Shown in pieces: positions 24,801-39,800 of a stretch of 64,000 nt of DNA. Below the pieces are notes generated by a model, which was given only the letters and a program-made list of their open reading frames with translations, was not told where the DNA came from and made no database searches. The translations under genes and the position numbers were made by a program. Source of the stretch: Sipunculus nudus (lineage: Eukaryota > Annelida > Sipuncula > Golfingiida > Sipunculidae); NCBI GenBank assembly GCA_026874595.1, contig CM049315.1, positions 39,388,164 to 39,452,163 of the forward strand, read 5' to 3'. Positions within the stretch are counted from its first letter, which is position 1. Each line of letters starts with the position of its first letter.

Positions 24801-27800
24801 CAAATCATTTAAATTATGTTCAAGAGATTTAAATTGTTTGACCTACCTAGGATGAATCATAGGAAATTGAGGTAACAAGGCTTACATCTAGCCGTAGCTT
24901 CATTTATTCTCATCTTGATGCAAAAAGTGATGATCCAGGTAGTGTAGGTAGTCCTCATTTCATCTGAAAGTCACCAGTTGAAATAATACATAGCAGTTAT
25001 AATGGACTCTTCTTACTTCTGTATTAGTATTTTCATAAATTGAGTACAGACATTTGCAGTATACATTTTCTCAGTATCATATTTATGGTTTATATGTCAT
25101 CTTTCCATAGAATGTGCCAGCTTCAGATTTTAATGTCCTAGTGTATTGTAATATCTGAAAACAATCTGGATTACAGGGATTTATTTTTCATCTGTTTGTT
25201 ACTTTATTCTACTGCCCAGTCTGCCCGATTAACTGCTACATCTCCTGGCATAAATATATACTGAAATCACATCATACACCTTCATGAAACATCTGCAATA
25301 TTATCAGGTTTACGTATTGAAATATGTAATGATTACCCATTTTTATCATATATGCTCATGAAATATTGTGTTCCCCTATCCAGTAAAAAAGAAGCTAAAG
25401 AACAGAAAAAATGCATAAAACAACTGGACATGATGTTTGAAAAGACAGCTTATTTTAACAAGGAGCAAGTTCGAGATGTACTGCTGGTGAGGTTTATCTA
25501 ATATATGGATAAACATCATTTTCAGGATTACATGATCAAGTATTATATACTTTTCTTTTGTGTTAAATGGAGCTGCAAAGAAAATTAACTGATGTTGCTA
25601 AGTCATATCCATTTAAAATAAAAACTAATTACACATGTGTTATTCTATGTTTGATGCAACAGATTCATTAATTGATACATGTCTGTGTATTACCTACAAT
25701 TGGACAATTTATTTTACAAATGCAGCCATAACTGGTTACTCAAAATAAGCTTATTGGATTGGTTATATATCTTTATTAGAAAGTTTAATTAGGGGTGAAA
25801 TTTTTGCCTGGTATAAAAGTATATATATATAAAAAAGCATAGTGCATGTATTAAGAAAAACAATTCTGATTAATACTGTATTTTAATTCCCTGCTCTTAT
25901 TTTTTTGCAGGATTTAGCCAACTACAAATATGACAAAATGGTGACCAAAGCTCTGATCCTGCTTGACAAACTATACTCCTCAAAATCTGATACGTTCAAA
26001 ACTGCTGTCCTGTCACAGGTAAGGTTATTATCAAAATTTCATTACTGAATTAGAATCCAGAATTGGATAGGTCAAAATCTGGATCATTTTGGTTGAAAGA
26101 TGTTAAAATATTGCTTTAAATTTTGAACTTTTAATTGTCCTAACACCATGTCTTTGTTATTTCTTATTACTGATTAAGGGGTAATTTGGAACATCTGTAA
26201 GTATTTGACCCCAGTTTTCAATATAGATACAGATTAATAGGTATAAGATATGTTCTGTAGTTAAAGATGAGAAATTCTAGAGCTTCATGAGTCTGATTTG
26301 CCAATGTCATTCAGAGTAAATCTTCTGAATTATTGCATATAACTTAAAACTTCAAATTCTTGAATGGTGCTAATGAATAATTGGTTCTAAATACAGTAGA
26401 ATATAAGAAACCCATTGAGCATAATTGTCTACAGAAATTTCTACTTATTATAGTTTACATTTCATAGACATATCAAAGAAATTTTAATAAAAGTGTTTTA
26501 TATCCTTTTGTAGGTTGTAGTGACACCACAAGCACAGCATGTACACAGGGAAGTCCAAAAAAAGATGCCACTCCTGAGACAGCTGGTGAAGACGAAGTTA
26601 AATGAGCAGCAGACATGGATGGTGTGTGACATCATCGACCAGTTCATCAGTTTCTGTGACGCAGAAGCAGAAGGCACATCAGCGGAGTTCATCGCCATGA
26701 ATCAAAACATTCTACTGACTAATGGTACGGTGTGTATCCTCATGAAATTAAATGACTAGATGAGCTTTTGTTATTAACTTCATTGTTTTCAAGCATGTAG
26801 TAATGCTTCATTGAAGATTGATAATTCAGCCATCTGAGTTTAATCTTCAAAACTAATTTCTTTTTAATGTTAACAAAACACTATACATGTTAGTTAATTG
26901 TTATTTATCTGATCCTATTCCCCTGCATTGGTGCCATTTGTAGTAAAAGATTGACTTTGTATGTGAGCTAAAGTAATGGGATATTCAGCCATATAAATCA
27001 AAACTTGAAACATGTTAACTGAATTTGTTAGATTTTAAAAGTCTAATGTGAATAAGATTTTACTAAATGATTAGAAATATGTTTCTTTTTCTCTGGACTT
27101 TAGAATATGGAATGTATCATCCATATCTACTGAAAAATAATTCTACAATGTTTTATTTTTCTGCAGCTTGGGCCAGGTCATGGTACAAATATATATTATT
27201 CCACGGTAAACTTAGGTGATACACTTTTTTTGCACATATGTTCTTGTCCAGAAGCTATCCTCAGAGTACTTTCGCATTGCATCCCTGCATCCCCTGTTTC
27301 TCCCAGTTTTTTCAAAACTGCTCAGAAGCTACTGAAACCCGGATGTCATAGGTTGCATGTTGAAATTATGTGTATACCATTAGAATAAAATATCAAAAGT
27401 TTATATTTTGCTTAACAGATATCCTTACCACCATAACTGATATACTGGACCAAGAAGTTGATGAAAATTTACTGGTAAGTTCATTTTTTTACAATTCATA
27501 GTGCATTACCATTATTGTTTTACAGATTGAACAGTTAACTTATTATTAATATATTTTGTAAAAAGCTTAATTCTCATTATCAGTGAAATGCTTTTGTTGA
27601 TCCATAAGACAGATCTGCAAACCAGCATATTTGTGGTTGAACAATGTTATATATGATAGTGTTTTGAATACAAAAATTATATTATAGCTAAACTTACAGT
27701 TACACTTGTTAAGATCTGCATTCCCCTGGTCACTTGAATAATTGGACTATGCTATTTGAGGAACAGGTTAGTCCAGACAGAAAATTTAAAACAATCTTTC

Positions 27801-30800
27801 TTCTTAAGATTTATTCAAGAAGAAAAAATGTTTGCTTAGAAAGACATGTCATATTATACAGGGTTTGGATATTGAATAATTTCTCCATAATTCTTCCTAT
27901 GTCTGATATTTTCAAATGATTTTGACCCCTGTCCCATTTCATTAGCTTCAGCCCTTATAAATTGATGTGCTATTGTCTTTACCCATGCTGTCCGTCCAGC
28001 ATCATGCCTTTATCTTTGCCTACTGAGCAGGATTTCCAAAAAGAATTAATCATAGGTACTTCATATCTTCAGGGCAGATGCACAATCAACAAAATTTTTG
28101 AGAAGTTTAAAGATGGGTCACCTTGACCTGCTTTCCAATGTCACAGAGCCATTTATCTCAGAACAAAACCTTGTGAGCATATATCTCAGGAACCACATGA
28201 TGGATTGTTATGATATATGGTATGGTCATAAGTCTTGATGAATTTTATATTGACTGTCTGTATATAATGTTTGCCTAGTGAGCAGGGTATCTGAAAAAAA
28301 AAATCAAACATTGGTACTTCATTTATCCAGGGCAGATCGATGTATAAAAAATACATTTTGGTGAGTACAGATGTTCTTGACTTCATCTGTACTTGTTACT
28401 TTAACCACTTGTACAGTCTGTTCTTTGGGCTGAGGGCTGTTATAAATTGTCAGCTTCTGTTGATAATCCAATGGTTAATGTCTTTCCAACTAATATTAAT
28501 AGGCTCACTATTTTTCAAAATGAACAGTTAAATAAATTTATTTTCCTATGACATCAATTAGAGATAAGAAAGATATGTTGTGTAATTATGGTCATTTTGA
28601 AGTTGTTGATCTAAAATGTTACCTTTATACAGGTGAGTTCAAGAATGAAAAACTTAAGGAAAAATCTGAGGACTGTACCATTAATGGTGTTGCCGGTTGT
28701 CCTGTTGGTGGGTCACTGGTGTTCTGTTGTCCTATTGGTGTTCAGTGTTGTTCTAAATCTTATTTTATTATCATATAGTTCCCATGTCTGATTTCTGCAT
28801 ATTGTATTCAGTCTCACAAATTTCAGGAAATTGCCTGATTCAGGAAACGAGAAATTTTACCTCTGCACTCATATTCTTGTATATATAATATATGAAACTG
28901 GTTGGGCCTCTATATGTTTTCAGGAAATTTCTCTTTGGTTCTCTTTCCTGCCTGAATCTGCTTCATAGTTATTCTGTCTATTTTGACACTCAGTAAATTT
29001 GTCATTGACTCATAGTTTTTCTTGTATTACTTTCACTCCCCTTTTATTTCATTATACTAGATCCAGTCAGATGGGTATGTGTGTCACTGTTCAGTCTGTT
29101 TATTTTATAGCTGCATGAAAGGTGTTTCTTCAGTATAACTAGTTTATCAAAATCATGCCATTTATTTTAAACGTATGAAAGTAAAATGATTTAATGTCAT
29201 TTTACCAGTTGTTTCATATGATAATATGGCACTTTATTTCTCAAGCTATAACTTATCCAGAGTATAACATCAGTGCATTTTAAAATTGGGGTAGCTTGGT
29301 CCTCATATTGATTGTTGAACAGGTAATGAAGTTCAATCATCTTTATTTGTTAGAATGACTTAATTTGTTCATCTTTTAATATATCTGTTTGCATGAAAAC
29401 GTTATGTTGTATAATCTTTTTTTGTCTATTATTCTAGTTTTTTAGCTCAGCTGACTGAAAGTCATCTGAGCTATAGTGATCACTCTTTGTCCGTCGTCCG
29501 TCTGTCTGTCTGTCCGTCTGTCTGTCCGTCTGTCTGTCCGTTAACCAGGCACAAATCGTAAACGCTAGAACTGGAATCTTCTTACTTGACATCCTGGGAG
29601 GTCCATGAAAAATCTCCTTGGAAACCAGAAATTAGGTCTCTGTTACCCATATCCTTCGAGCTATGGGGCCCCAAAGTACCCCCCAGAAAAGTCCAAAATT
29701 TCATACAAAAACTTCAATATCTCATTAACTACTTGACTGATGGTCATGATTTTTGGCATACATATTGATCATGAGAGGTTCCATCAGTTCCTGAAGACTG
29801 GTGGCGCCACCTGTATTTTTCGATTTTTTACGAATTTTTTTCTCTATTTTTGAGACCTTTAAAAATGTGAACATCTTTAACAAGGCACAAATCGTAATGA
29901 CTGGACTAAGAATCTTCATTCTCGACACACTGAGAGACCTATGAAAAGTCTCCATGGAAACCAGAAATTAGGTCTCTGTTACCCATATTCTTTGAGCTAT
30001 GGAGCCCCAAAGTACCCCCAAGAAAGTAAAAAATTTCATACAAAAACTTCAATATCTCATTAACTACTTGACTGATGGTCATGATTTGTGGCATAACTAT
30101 TGATCATGAGATGTGTCATCACTTCCTGCAGACTGGTGGTGCCACCTTTATTGTTTGATTTTTTACGATTTTTTTCCTCTATTTTTGAGACCTTTAAGGA
30201 TGCTGTCATCTGTTAGCATGGCACAAATCATAACGACTGGACCTAGAATCTTCATTCTTGACACACTGAGAGGTCCATGAAAAATATCCTTGGAAACCAG
30301 AAATTAGGTCTCTGTTAACCATATCCTTCGAGCTATGGGGCCCCAAAGTACCCCCCCCCCCCCCCAGTAGTCAAAAATTTCATACAAAAACTTCAATATC
30401 TCAATAACTACATCACTGATGGTCATGATTTTTGGCATACATATTGATTATGAAATGTTCCATCAGTTCCTGCAGACTTGTGGCGCCACCTGTATTGTTT
30501 GATTTTTTACGATTTTTTCCTCTATTTTTGAGACCTTTAAGGATGCTGTCATCTGTTAGCATGGCACAAATAGTAAAGACTGGACCTAGAATCTTCATTC
30601 TCAACACACTAGAAGACCCATGAAAAGTCTCCATGGAAACCAGAAATTAGGACTTTGTTACCCAAAGTACCCCCCCCAGAGTAGTCAAAAATTTCATACA
30701 AAAACTTCAATATCTCAATAACTACATCACTGATGGTCATGATTTTTGGCATACATATTGATTATGAGATGTTCCATCAGTTCCTCCAGACTGGTGGCGC

Positions 30801-33800
30801 CACCTATGTTATCTATCAAGAGGGTACAAATTGCAACAACTGGACCTAGAAACTTCATTCTTGTCATGCAAGGAGGCCCATGAAGAGTGCCTGTGGAAAC
30901 TTGAAATTAGGTCTCTGTTACCCATATCCTTCAAGCTATAGGTCTCTGAAGTATCCCTCAGAATAATGGACAATTTGATACAAAAGCTGAAGTATCTGAA
31001 CAACTAATACAGAGATCATCATGATTCTTTGCATGGATATTGACCATTAAGTGTTTTTAGCTCAGCTGACTGTAAGTCATCTGAAGTATCCCTCAGAATA
31101 ATGGACATTTTGATACAAAAGCTCAAGTATCTAAACAACTATTGCAGTGATCACCATGATTCTTTGCATGGATATTGATCATGGAATGTGTCATCAGTTT
31201 CTGCAGTATGGTGGCGCCACCTGTATTTTTTTTATTTTTACAAATTTTTTTCTCTATTTTTGAGACCTCATAAGATGCGGTCATCTGTTATCATGGCACA
31301 AATCGTAACAACTGGACCTAGAATCTTCTCTCTTGACATGCTGAGAGGCCCATGAAAAGTTTCCTTAAAAACTTGATATTAGGTCTCTGTTACCCATAAC
31401 CTCTGAGCTATGGGGCTCCGAAGTACCCCCCAGAATAATGGAAAATTTGATACAAAAGCTCAAGTATCTGAACAATTATTATATTGATCACCATGATTCT
31501 TTGCATGGATATTGATCATGAAATGTTTCATCAGTTTCTGCATTCTGGTGGCGCCACCTGTATTTTTTCAATTTTTAGCTCAGCTGACTGAAAGTCATCT
31601 GAGCTGTAGGGATCACCTTTTGTCCGTCATCCGTCCGGCTATCCAGGCGTCTGTCTGTTAACAGGGCACAAATCGTAACCGCTAGACCGGAAATCTTCTT
31701 ACTTGAAATCCTGGGAGGTCTATGGAAATTCTCCTTTTAAACCTGAAATTAGGTCACTGTGACCTATATTCTTCGAGCTATGGGGTTTTGAAGTACCCCC
31801 CAGAATAATGCAAAATTTAATACAAAAGCTCAAGTATCTGAACAACTAATGCATTAATCACCATGATTCTTTGCATGGATATTGATCATGGAGTGTTTCA
31901 TCAATTTCTGGAGATTGGTAGCGCCACCTATATTTTTTTTATTTTTTACGATTTTTTTTCTCTACTTTTGTGATCTTTAAACATTTGGTCATCTGTAAAC
32001 AGGGCACAAATCATAATGACTGGACCTAGAATCTTCTGTCTTCACCTCCAGGGAAGCCCATAAAAGGTCTACATGGAAACCCGAAATAGGTCCCTGTTAC
32101 CCATTTCTGTGAGCCATGAGGCTCTGAAGTACACCCCAGAATAAAGATTTGGTCATATATTAACAGGGCACAAATCATAATGACTGGACCTAGAATCTTC
32201 TGTCCTCACCTTCAGGGAAGCCCATAAAAGGTCTACATGGAAACCCGAAATAAGGTCCCTGTTACCCATATCCTTCATGCTCTGGGGCTCCGAAGTACTC
32301 CCCAGAATAAAGATTTGGTCATCTGTTAACAGAGCACAAATTATAATGACTTGACCTAGAATCTCCTTTCTTGATATGCTGGGAGGCCCCATGAAAAGTC
32401 TCCTTGTGCACCTGAAATTACATCTCTGTTACCCATATCCTTCATCCTATGCGGCTTTGAAATACCCCCCAGAATAAACATTTGGATTTGTTAACAGGGC
32501 ACAAATCATAATAACTGGACCTAGAATTTTATTTTTGACATGCTGGGAGACCCCTGAAAAGTCATCTTGTAAATCTTGAAAATAGGTGTCTGGTACCCAT
32601 ATCCTTCATGCTACAGAGCTCCATAGTACCCCAATGAATATTGGATGATTTTATACAAAAGGTCAAGTTTGGAAAAAGTATTTCATTCAAATTTGACATT
32701 CAGATGATAAAATTACTTTTGTCAATGTCTTCCTGGTCAGCTGAGCGTCATGACCCCTGGGTCACTTGTTGTTTCCTTTAAGGGATTATAATTTATATGC
32801 TTGTTCATTTCAAATTTCACTTGTGTCAAGATCCAATTGTTGAAGTGTAAACTTTATAATTTTGAGGCAGTCCTACTCAAAATTATTAAAGTGCGAGTGC
32901 TTGCTTAATTGTGGAAAGTTTTATATGTTATCATGCATTTGATACACATATGTCATAGTGTCAACATGATTGTGTTGTCACTAATTTCAACAAGTCATGT
33001 TCATATTTCACTAGTATTCAAATACTGGACCTAAGTTGAAAACTTGTCACAAAAATGGGATGTACATCTCACTGAACAAGTTGAAATTTTTTTTTATTTC
33101 TACAATACATTAAATCCATGTCAACTTTAACATTTCCATCAAATATACATATATGTCAAATACAGAATTTACCTAGCAAATTTAAATTGGCATGAGTAAA
33201 TTGTCCATAAATTACCAGAAAATGTGCATTGTGAACCATGCTGTAACAGGAAAAAGGATGGTTTAGCTGTTACCATGATGTGTACTACCAAATATTAAAT
33301 GATGCCCCATAATTTGCCAATTCACATGTCTTGATACAAAATGTACTGATACTTATTATTTATAAGTTAAGGTAATGTGGGATAGGTCTTCACAGTTAAC
33401 ACACCTGCAGGTTAATATTGGGTTATTCATGTTGATATACTTTAGGTAGCAGCTGCAGGCAGCCATGTACCTCTCCAGTCACTTTACTACCTTAAGTTCA
33501 ATATACAATGAAATCTGTGTTATGAGACAGGTGGTCTAATTAGAAAGGTGGTCTTTCAGACAGATACCACTTTACTATAAGGATGAGTTTATATGACCTG
33601 GTGTGTTTCAGGACCAGTACAGAGGGCTGAAGGATATAATGAGAAGATGTGTGAGGCTGTTGACAGTTCTGGCCAGGGGTAACCCAGCAATACAGAAGCT
33701 GATCATGGACTACCTGGACCTCCTGCTCAAAGTGAATGTCGTCCATGCTGAACTTGCTCTGGCCATCAGAGAGGTCGGTGATGGCAGAGGAAATTTATTT

Positions 33801-36800
33801 TCTTTTATTTTTAAAATAATGCATTGTTTATTGTTCAGATGTGCCATTAATTTCCACACCAGTAGCTTTCTAATCTAAAGAAATTTATGATTAGCAACTA
33901 TATAAGGGACACTGTTAGCCTGCTCCTTCAGCCAAGAATCAGTTTGAGTCTAATACAATAGTGGCACCACTTTGAGCTGATAAAGAAGCAATTAATGTAC
34001 ATTAATGTACATGTATTGATAATTGGAAGGTCCATGTGATCAGTTTGATTCAAGATGCCAGTTATGTCAATGACTGTACCATTTTATTTTTTCTTTCTCA
34101 GAGAGGATTGACTTCATTTAAAAAAAAATTATCTGCATTCCTGTTTTACTTGAAAGTTGTATGGGTATATCAGCATTATCCACGGTGTCCTAAGTAGTTC
34201 TTAAGTGTAAAACATGTGAAAGAAATGAAACTGAAGAGATTGTTAAAATACTCTAAGTATTGGATGAATACTACAGGATAATGATGATAAACTTGTGAAA
34301 GTCAGAGATTTGCTGTACCCAAGTTTGGTGCTAGAGTAATATAAAAGGGGATCAGCAGACTGATTTAAATACAGTGGCCACTTGCAGATACTTGTGTTTT
34401 ATCTTCTAAAAAGTGTCCTTCACATTAACTCATATTTAATTCCTCATTGACAGGACAGGAATTAGCTAGTTATATAAATGTAAATTGCACAAATGTACAT
34501 ACTTGTGTATGTGTGTATTTTTTTTATTATTAGAGTATTGTGTTTATAGTTAAAACTCTGCAGCTATAACAATTAGAAAGTCTAGCAAGAGGCAAATTAT
34601 AAGCTAGACTTATCAATAGGTTGATTAATTCCTTCAGTAATAAATATTCTGAGTATAATATCCCCAAATCTGGTAAATAATTAAATACTTTGTCTATGGG
34701 GTATCAACTGTGTTCATAGAGTTATCAAACTTTCATGTTTTTCTTATTGCAGGCTTTCTGTTCAAACCAAGAGAACTGCATCAAAGTGTCTCCAGCACAG
34801 ATCGAGAAAATTGCATCATTGGCAGCTAAACACAGAGACGAGGCACCTGAGTTTCTGCAACTGTTGGAGTCTATCGTCAAGGTAGAGGGGGAGGATGTGA
34901 CGCTGAGACGGAATCAAACCTGTGTTGCCAAGTGCCTGATGCAGTACAGGGATGTCCTGGGGGAGGTCCTTGACCTGGACCCTGAGGAAATGTATGTGGT
35001 CATATAGTTGATTATTATAATTTTTAGGCTATAGTTATGGTCCATTGTCCATCGTCTGTCCATCTGTATGTCTCTCCATCCTTTAGACTGGCACGTTTTG
35101 AAATTGGTAGACCTACATATCCAAAATTTGGCATACTGTTAGATGTACCCAAGATCTCCTACATATAAAAAACTGGGCCACTGCGACTTTGGGATATTTA
35201 GGGTGTTACAAAGACAAATTTTTGAGGGGAAAAATCCTTGGCCGATCCAGGAGTCGAACCAAGGTCTCACTAGCGAGACAGTTTGGCCTGCTTTTATGTC
35301 ACCCCATATTACACACCCCCTCTTAAGAGCGTTCTGCTATCAGAACAAGACTAATTATCCCAGGAGTCACACTTTGGTGAGCTTATTCCCTGGGCCACAA
35401 AGTTAACCGTCACGTTAGACGAGCCCCCATTTTGTTACGAAGACAAATTGTTGAGGGGAAAAATCCTGGGCCAATCCGGGAGTCGAACCCAGGTCGGTGG
35501 TGCACAAGTCCAGCGAACCAACCCCTTCGCTAGCAAAACAAGCTTCACTAGCAAGACAGTTCGGTCCGCTTTTATGTCACCCCGTAACAAGGGAAAACCT
35601 CAATTTTCCATTAAAACCTATTATCACACTTCAGGACTGCCTAATATCAAAACCACTCATCTGTTTTTCTTCATATTTACCATAAATATTACCCTATATA
35701 GTTCCTATACATATGCCAGAAATTAGGTCAGTATAACATAATTTACAAAAATTATGGGTTGAAACATAATGCACTTTGTAAACAAGTGACAAAAGAGGTC
35801 TTGATGCTCAGCTGTCTAGAAAGACATTCACAAAAGGAATTTTATCATCTGAATGCAAAATTTTGTAGGAGGTATCCCAATTAATTCAGCCGAAACATAG
35901 CTCAGAGGATATGAGTAACAGAGATCTAAGTTCAGGTGTCAAAGGAGTTTTTTCATGCATCTTCCTGAATGTCAAGTTAGAAAGCTTAATCTCTATTTTA
36001 TACTATTTTAGATTTACCTTCAAGGTCAAATATATCTGAGCACAGTGACCAATGGGTCCCTTGTTTAAATAGTATTGGCCCAAGCAGTACTTTTGTTGTC
36101 TTTTCAATATCTTAGACCCCTAGAAATATCTTGATCCAGAATGTAGATACTAGAATTCAGTGTAAAAAAATACTAAATTGTAGTTAAGTCTTTGCTCCCT
36201 ATGTGGCAACATGGTGAGGCTCTGCAGTATAGGTAAAAATAGCTAATGATATTAATGAAATGCCAAATATATTCAATGTAATATGTCTAAGGTATTATAA
36301 CTTGTTTATTCTATTTATTATTATAGGATGGCAGTTCTCCAGGGCAAGCATGGTGAGCCAAGACTCAAGTGTTTACTCAACACAGTACACCTGATGGCTT
36401 CTTGTGCAGAGGTAATTATCATACATGCATCACAGGCATGAGAAATTTCAGGAAATTTCCTGATTTAATGAAATTTAGAAATTTCTATTTGTGGAATTTT
36501 CAGGAAATTTAACCTAATTTACTCTAGTTCTTCAAACATAATACTTGAAACCAGCTGAACTCCACTCATTTTCAGGAAATTTCTCTATAGGGTCCTGTAA
36601 TGCCTGCATCAGTGGTTAAAATAAGTAGTATAAGAATTACAATACTTGTGAAACAGTGAGGAATAAACGTGAATTTAAGTGGTTTTAAGTGGAATATTCT
36701 TCCTTGCAGATGACATATTTTGACATTTTACTTTAAAAAATTGGTTTAAATAATGTTTAAATGTTTAAATAACATCCCTATTAATCCATTTCCATTTCCT

Positions 36801-39800
36801 ACAGGAATTTGTATAACATAATAGCAAGCAAGATTATATGAATAAGATTTTAATTTCTCGTTTTTTGTTATTTTTTAGCATGAAAGCAGTTCCATATGTA
36901 GACCTTGATTTAAGAAAATAAAAGATAATTGCTGGATCAGTTACATTTAGCCACAAGTCTGTTAGTCCCTTTGACATTTTATGACTTTACTTCTTTATAT
37001 TTCTTTATTGTCAAGCATGTCATATTGCTCACATTGGTATAATGAACGAAGGATGAAGTAATTTTGATATGAATACTATACTAAGAATTTAAACTGCTGT
37101 CTTTGTGTTATACTTGTAGGGAGAGAACTCTTTCATTGAATCACTGTGTCAGAGCACTTTAACGCTGGATGACATCCTGACAGTGATGGGACACGGGGAG
37201 ATCGACTGTAACATGAAGATTCCATTCCTCCGCTTTCTGTTGTGGGTTTATCTGAGAACAGGAAGCAGCAAGCTAGAGAGCGGGGCCAGTAGTCTTGTAC
37301 ACAACCCGTAAGTGCTTATGTATTATATATGCAGTTCTTTCTGAATAGCTTGCTGGAGAGCAGGTTTCATATATCAGAAAAGAAGGTTGTTACAAGTTCA
37401 GACAACCTTATACACCTAATTGGATCTAATTACTTTTAAAGTCATGAAATGTGCCTTAAATACTTAAAAAATATAATGAAATGGCATTTTAGTTTTACAA
37501 AAAAATCAGGATATTTTTATTTCATTACGTAATTTGGTCTTCTGACAATATTAAACTTTTGTAGTTGGTATAGTTCCATATACTTGGAAATGAAGGCAAA
37601 ATGTAGAACTTGTAAACAAAATGTTATGACTGCCATAACTGAATAAAATACGGCAGGTATACATCATGAAAAAAAACATGTCCGAGTTCACAATTGCAGG
37701 TTATCTTGGATAACCCTCATTACCCTCTTGCAACAAAGGGATATTGTAATGTCTCTGTTTGTGTATCAATCAGTCAGTGATCCCATTTATGGTTTGTGAA
37801 GGTATTTTAAGCAAAACTGACCAAAAAAAGCTGACACGTTTTAAGACAAACGTTTCATCACATACCTTCTACTTTTCAAATACAGCTCAGGTATCAATAG
37901 GGAAAGACCCAAATAATTTTGAGGTCACAATGTCAAGGATTAAACTCACTTCTTTTTAAAGTTTTTCAAATCATTTTAAGAGAAACTCTCCATCTCAAAC
38001 CTTCCATCTTTCCACGGCATACAGCTCATGTATCATTAACAGAAGATCCTTTGATTTTGAAGTTAAAATTAATGTCATAGGTCAATGTGACAGGACCATC
38101 ATACTGAATTTTACAGTTTAATACATTTAGTATGCCCATGGTGCAAGAAGATGCTCTGCTTTGCAGTGCCTTTGTTCGATTTAATATACTCTGAAAAATT
38201 AGCACTCTACAGTTATCAAGTTAGACCTGATTTTTTAAATTCTATCCTTCAGGATAAAAGGAAATCACTAAAAGGATATTTTCCTCTGTTTGTTACAGTA
38301 AGCTTTGGGACTACCTGAGTGTTGTGATGTATGAAGTTGAAGAAGTCACCATGCACATCCAGGATGATGGTAGGAAGGCAGACAAAGCTCTCACGATTCA
38401 TGTTGACAGAAGGTAAGCCAGTGTAAAAACTAGGTCACACTCACATATTTATAAGGTTACATGTGGTCAAAGAAGATTATGTAGATATGTATATTGAATT
38501 TGCATTGTGTACATGCCTGACCTCTTTTTATGTAGTGCGCATTTCATAGACAAAGGTCATAGCACAAGACATCAATGGGAACACAGAAGTTTAAATGATG
38601 ATACTTGTCCTTTAAATTTAAGCTGTTCCAATTATGAAAAGCACAGATTTTATTTTAGTTGAATGGTTTGTTTTAAAGGTTAACACTTTTAATCTTTGTT
38701 TGCAATATAAGACCAGTGGCACATTTTGTACTGTTTTGCACATGTAGTGATGATCAGAAGTATTTAAACCAGAAATTCAAAATTTACATTCCACCATGGT
38801 AATCAGTGTCTGAGAGTGACAGCTTGTCTTGTACTATCCTTATTCTGATGCATAATTGGCAAAACAGGCCAGGGAGGGTTCAGGACACTATGATTTGTTT
38901 CTTTTTATTTTATGGTTCTTCATCTTCAGCTATCAATCCACTGGTGCTGACCAAGAGAACAAAATGGCTGCCCAGCTGCAGTACCTCTTTGATGGAGTGA
39001 TGCCATTTCTTCAGGTAGGTATATAAGAACACAAATCATGAGTGTCAAATAATTGGAATCCCTTGATTTACAGCAAACCTATGGCAGCATCTAAATTCTG
39101 TGGACTAGATCTTTAATTTCCACCACACTAGCTAGGACAACTACCTGTGCTAGCTGACACTGAGTGTTTGGATCCTTTCTATCTACAAAAAGAGATTACA
39201 TGTTTTCAAACCTCTGATGATTAATCATAATGGACCTACTTTAAAGAGACCAATTCACATACCAGGAATGTTAAATATACATGCACTATAGTGTGTTCTC
39301 CTTAAAATATTATGGTATCCGCCAATATTTTATTACAAAACCTTTTTGGTTACTCCTGTACAAGAGTGGAAAATAAGCTTACAGTTGGGCTGCGGTCAGT
39401 AGCCATACAGCACAACTTCACAAATCAAGATTTTCAATGTTCAAAATGTTGTTTCTTCTGTGTTTCTTCTTTCACAACTGTATGGGAGTTGTGTGCATCC
39501 CCATGTTCAAACCTCTACATTATTTTGCAGACATTTTTCAGCAAATATTATTCCTCTGAGGAGTCTGACCTGGTGGAATATGAAGTAGTTATTGTGAAAG
39601 AGTTGACGGAAGCCTTTTTGGTAAGTTCAATACTTTGATATATACTGTATCAGGGCTATCATCAATGTCATAGTTAGTTCATCAAACAAATTGACAAATC
39701 AGGTGATCACAACCTAGGTGTACACCCTATGCATGGTCATGCTACATCAGTTCTATGGCTGCTAATACACCTAACCACTCCTTTCAAAACAGTATTTTCT

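Noticed and set aside
28548-28778. Cysteine-rich 76-residue frame resembling a small secreted peptide
   Set aside because: It has no signal peptide or conserved cysteine spacing, lies in intron 20, and shows simple internal repetition (TGTCCTGTTGGTG / TGTCCTATTGGTG).
33509-33590. Possible old MITE (ATGAAATCTGTGTTATGAGAC ... CCACTTTACTATAA)
   Set aside because: The ends pair poorly and no TA duplication is clear.
39314-39330. Fragment of family B start (GGTATCCGCCAA)
   Set aside because: Only about 10 bp match and no family B text follows, so it may be chance.
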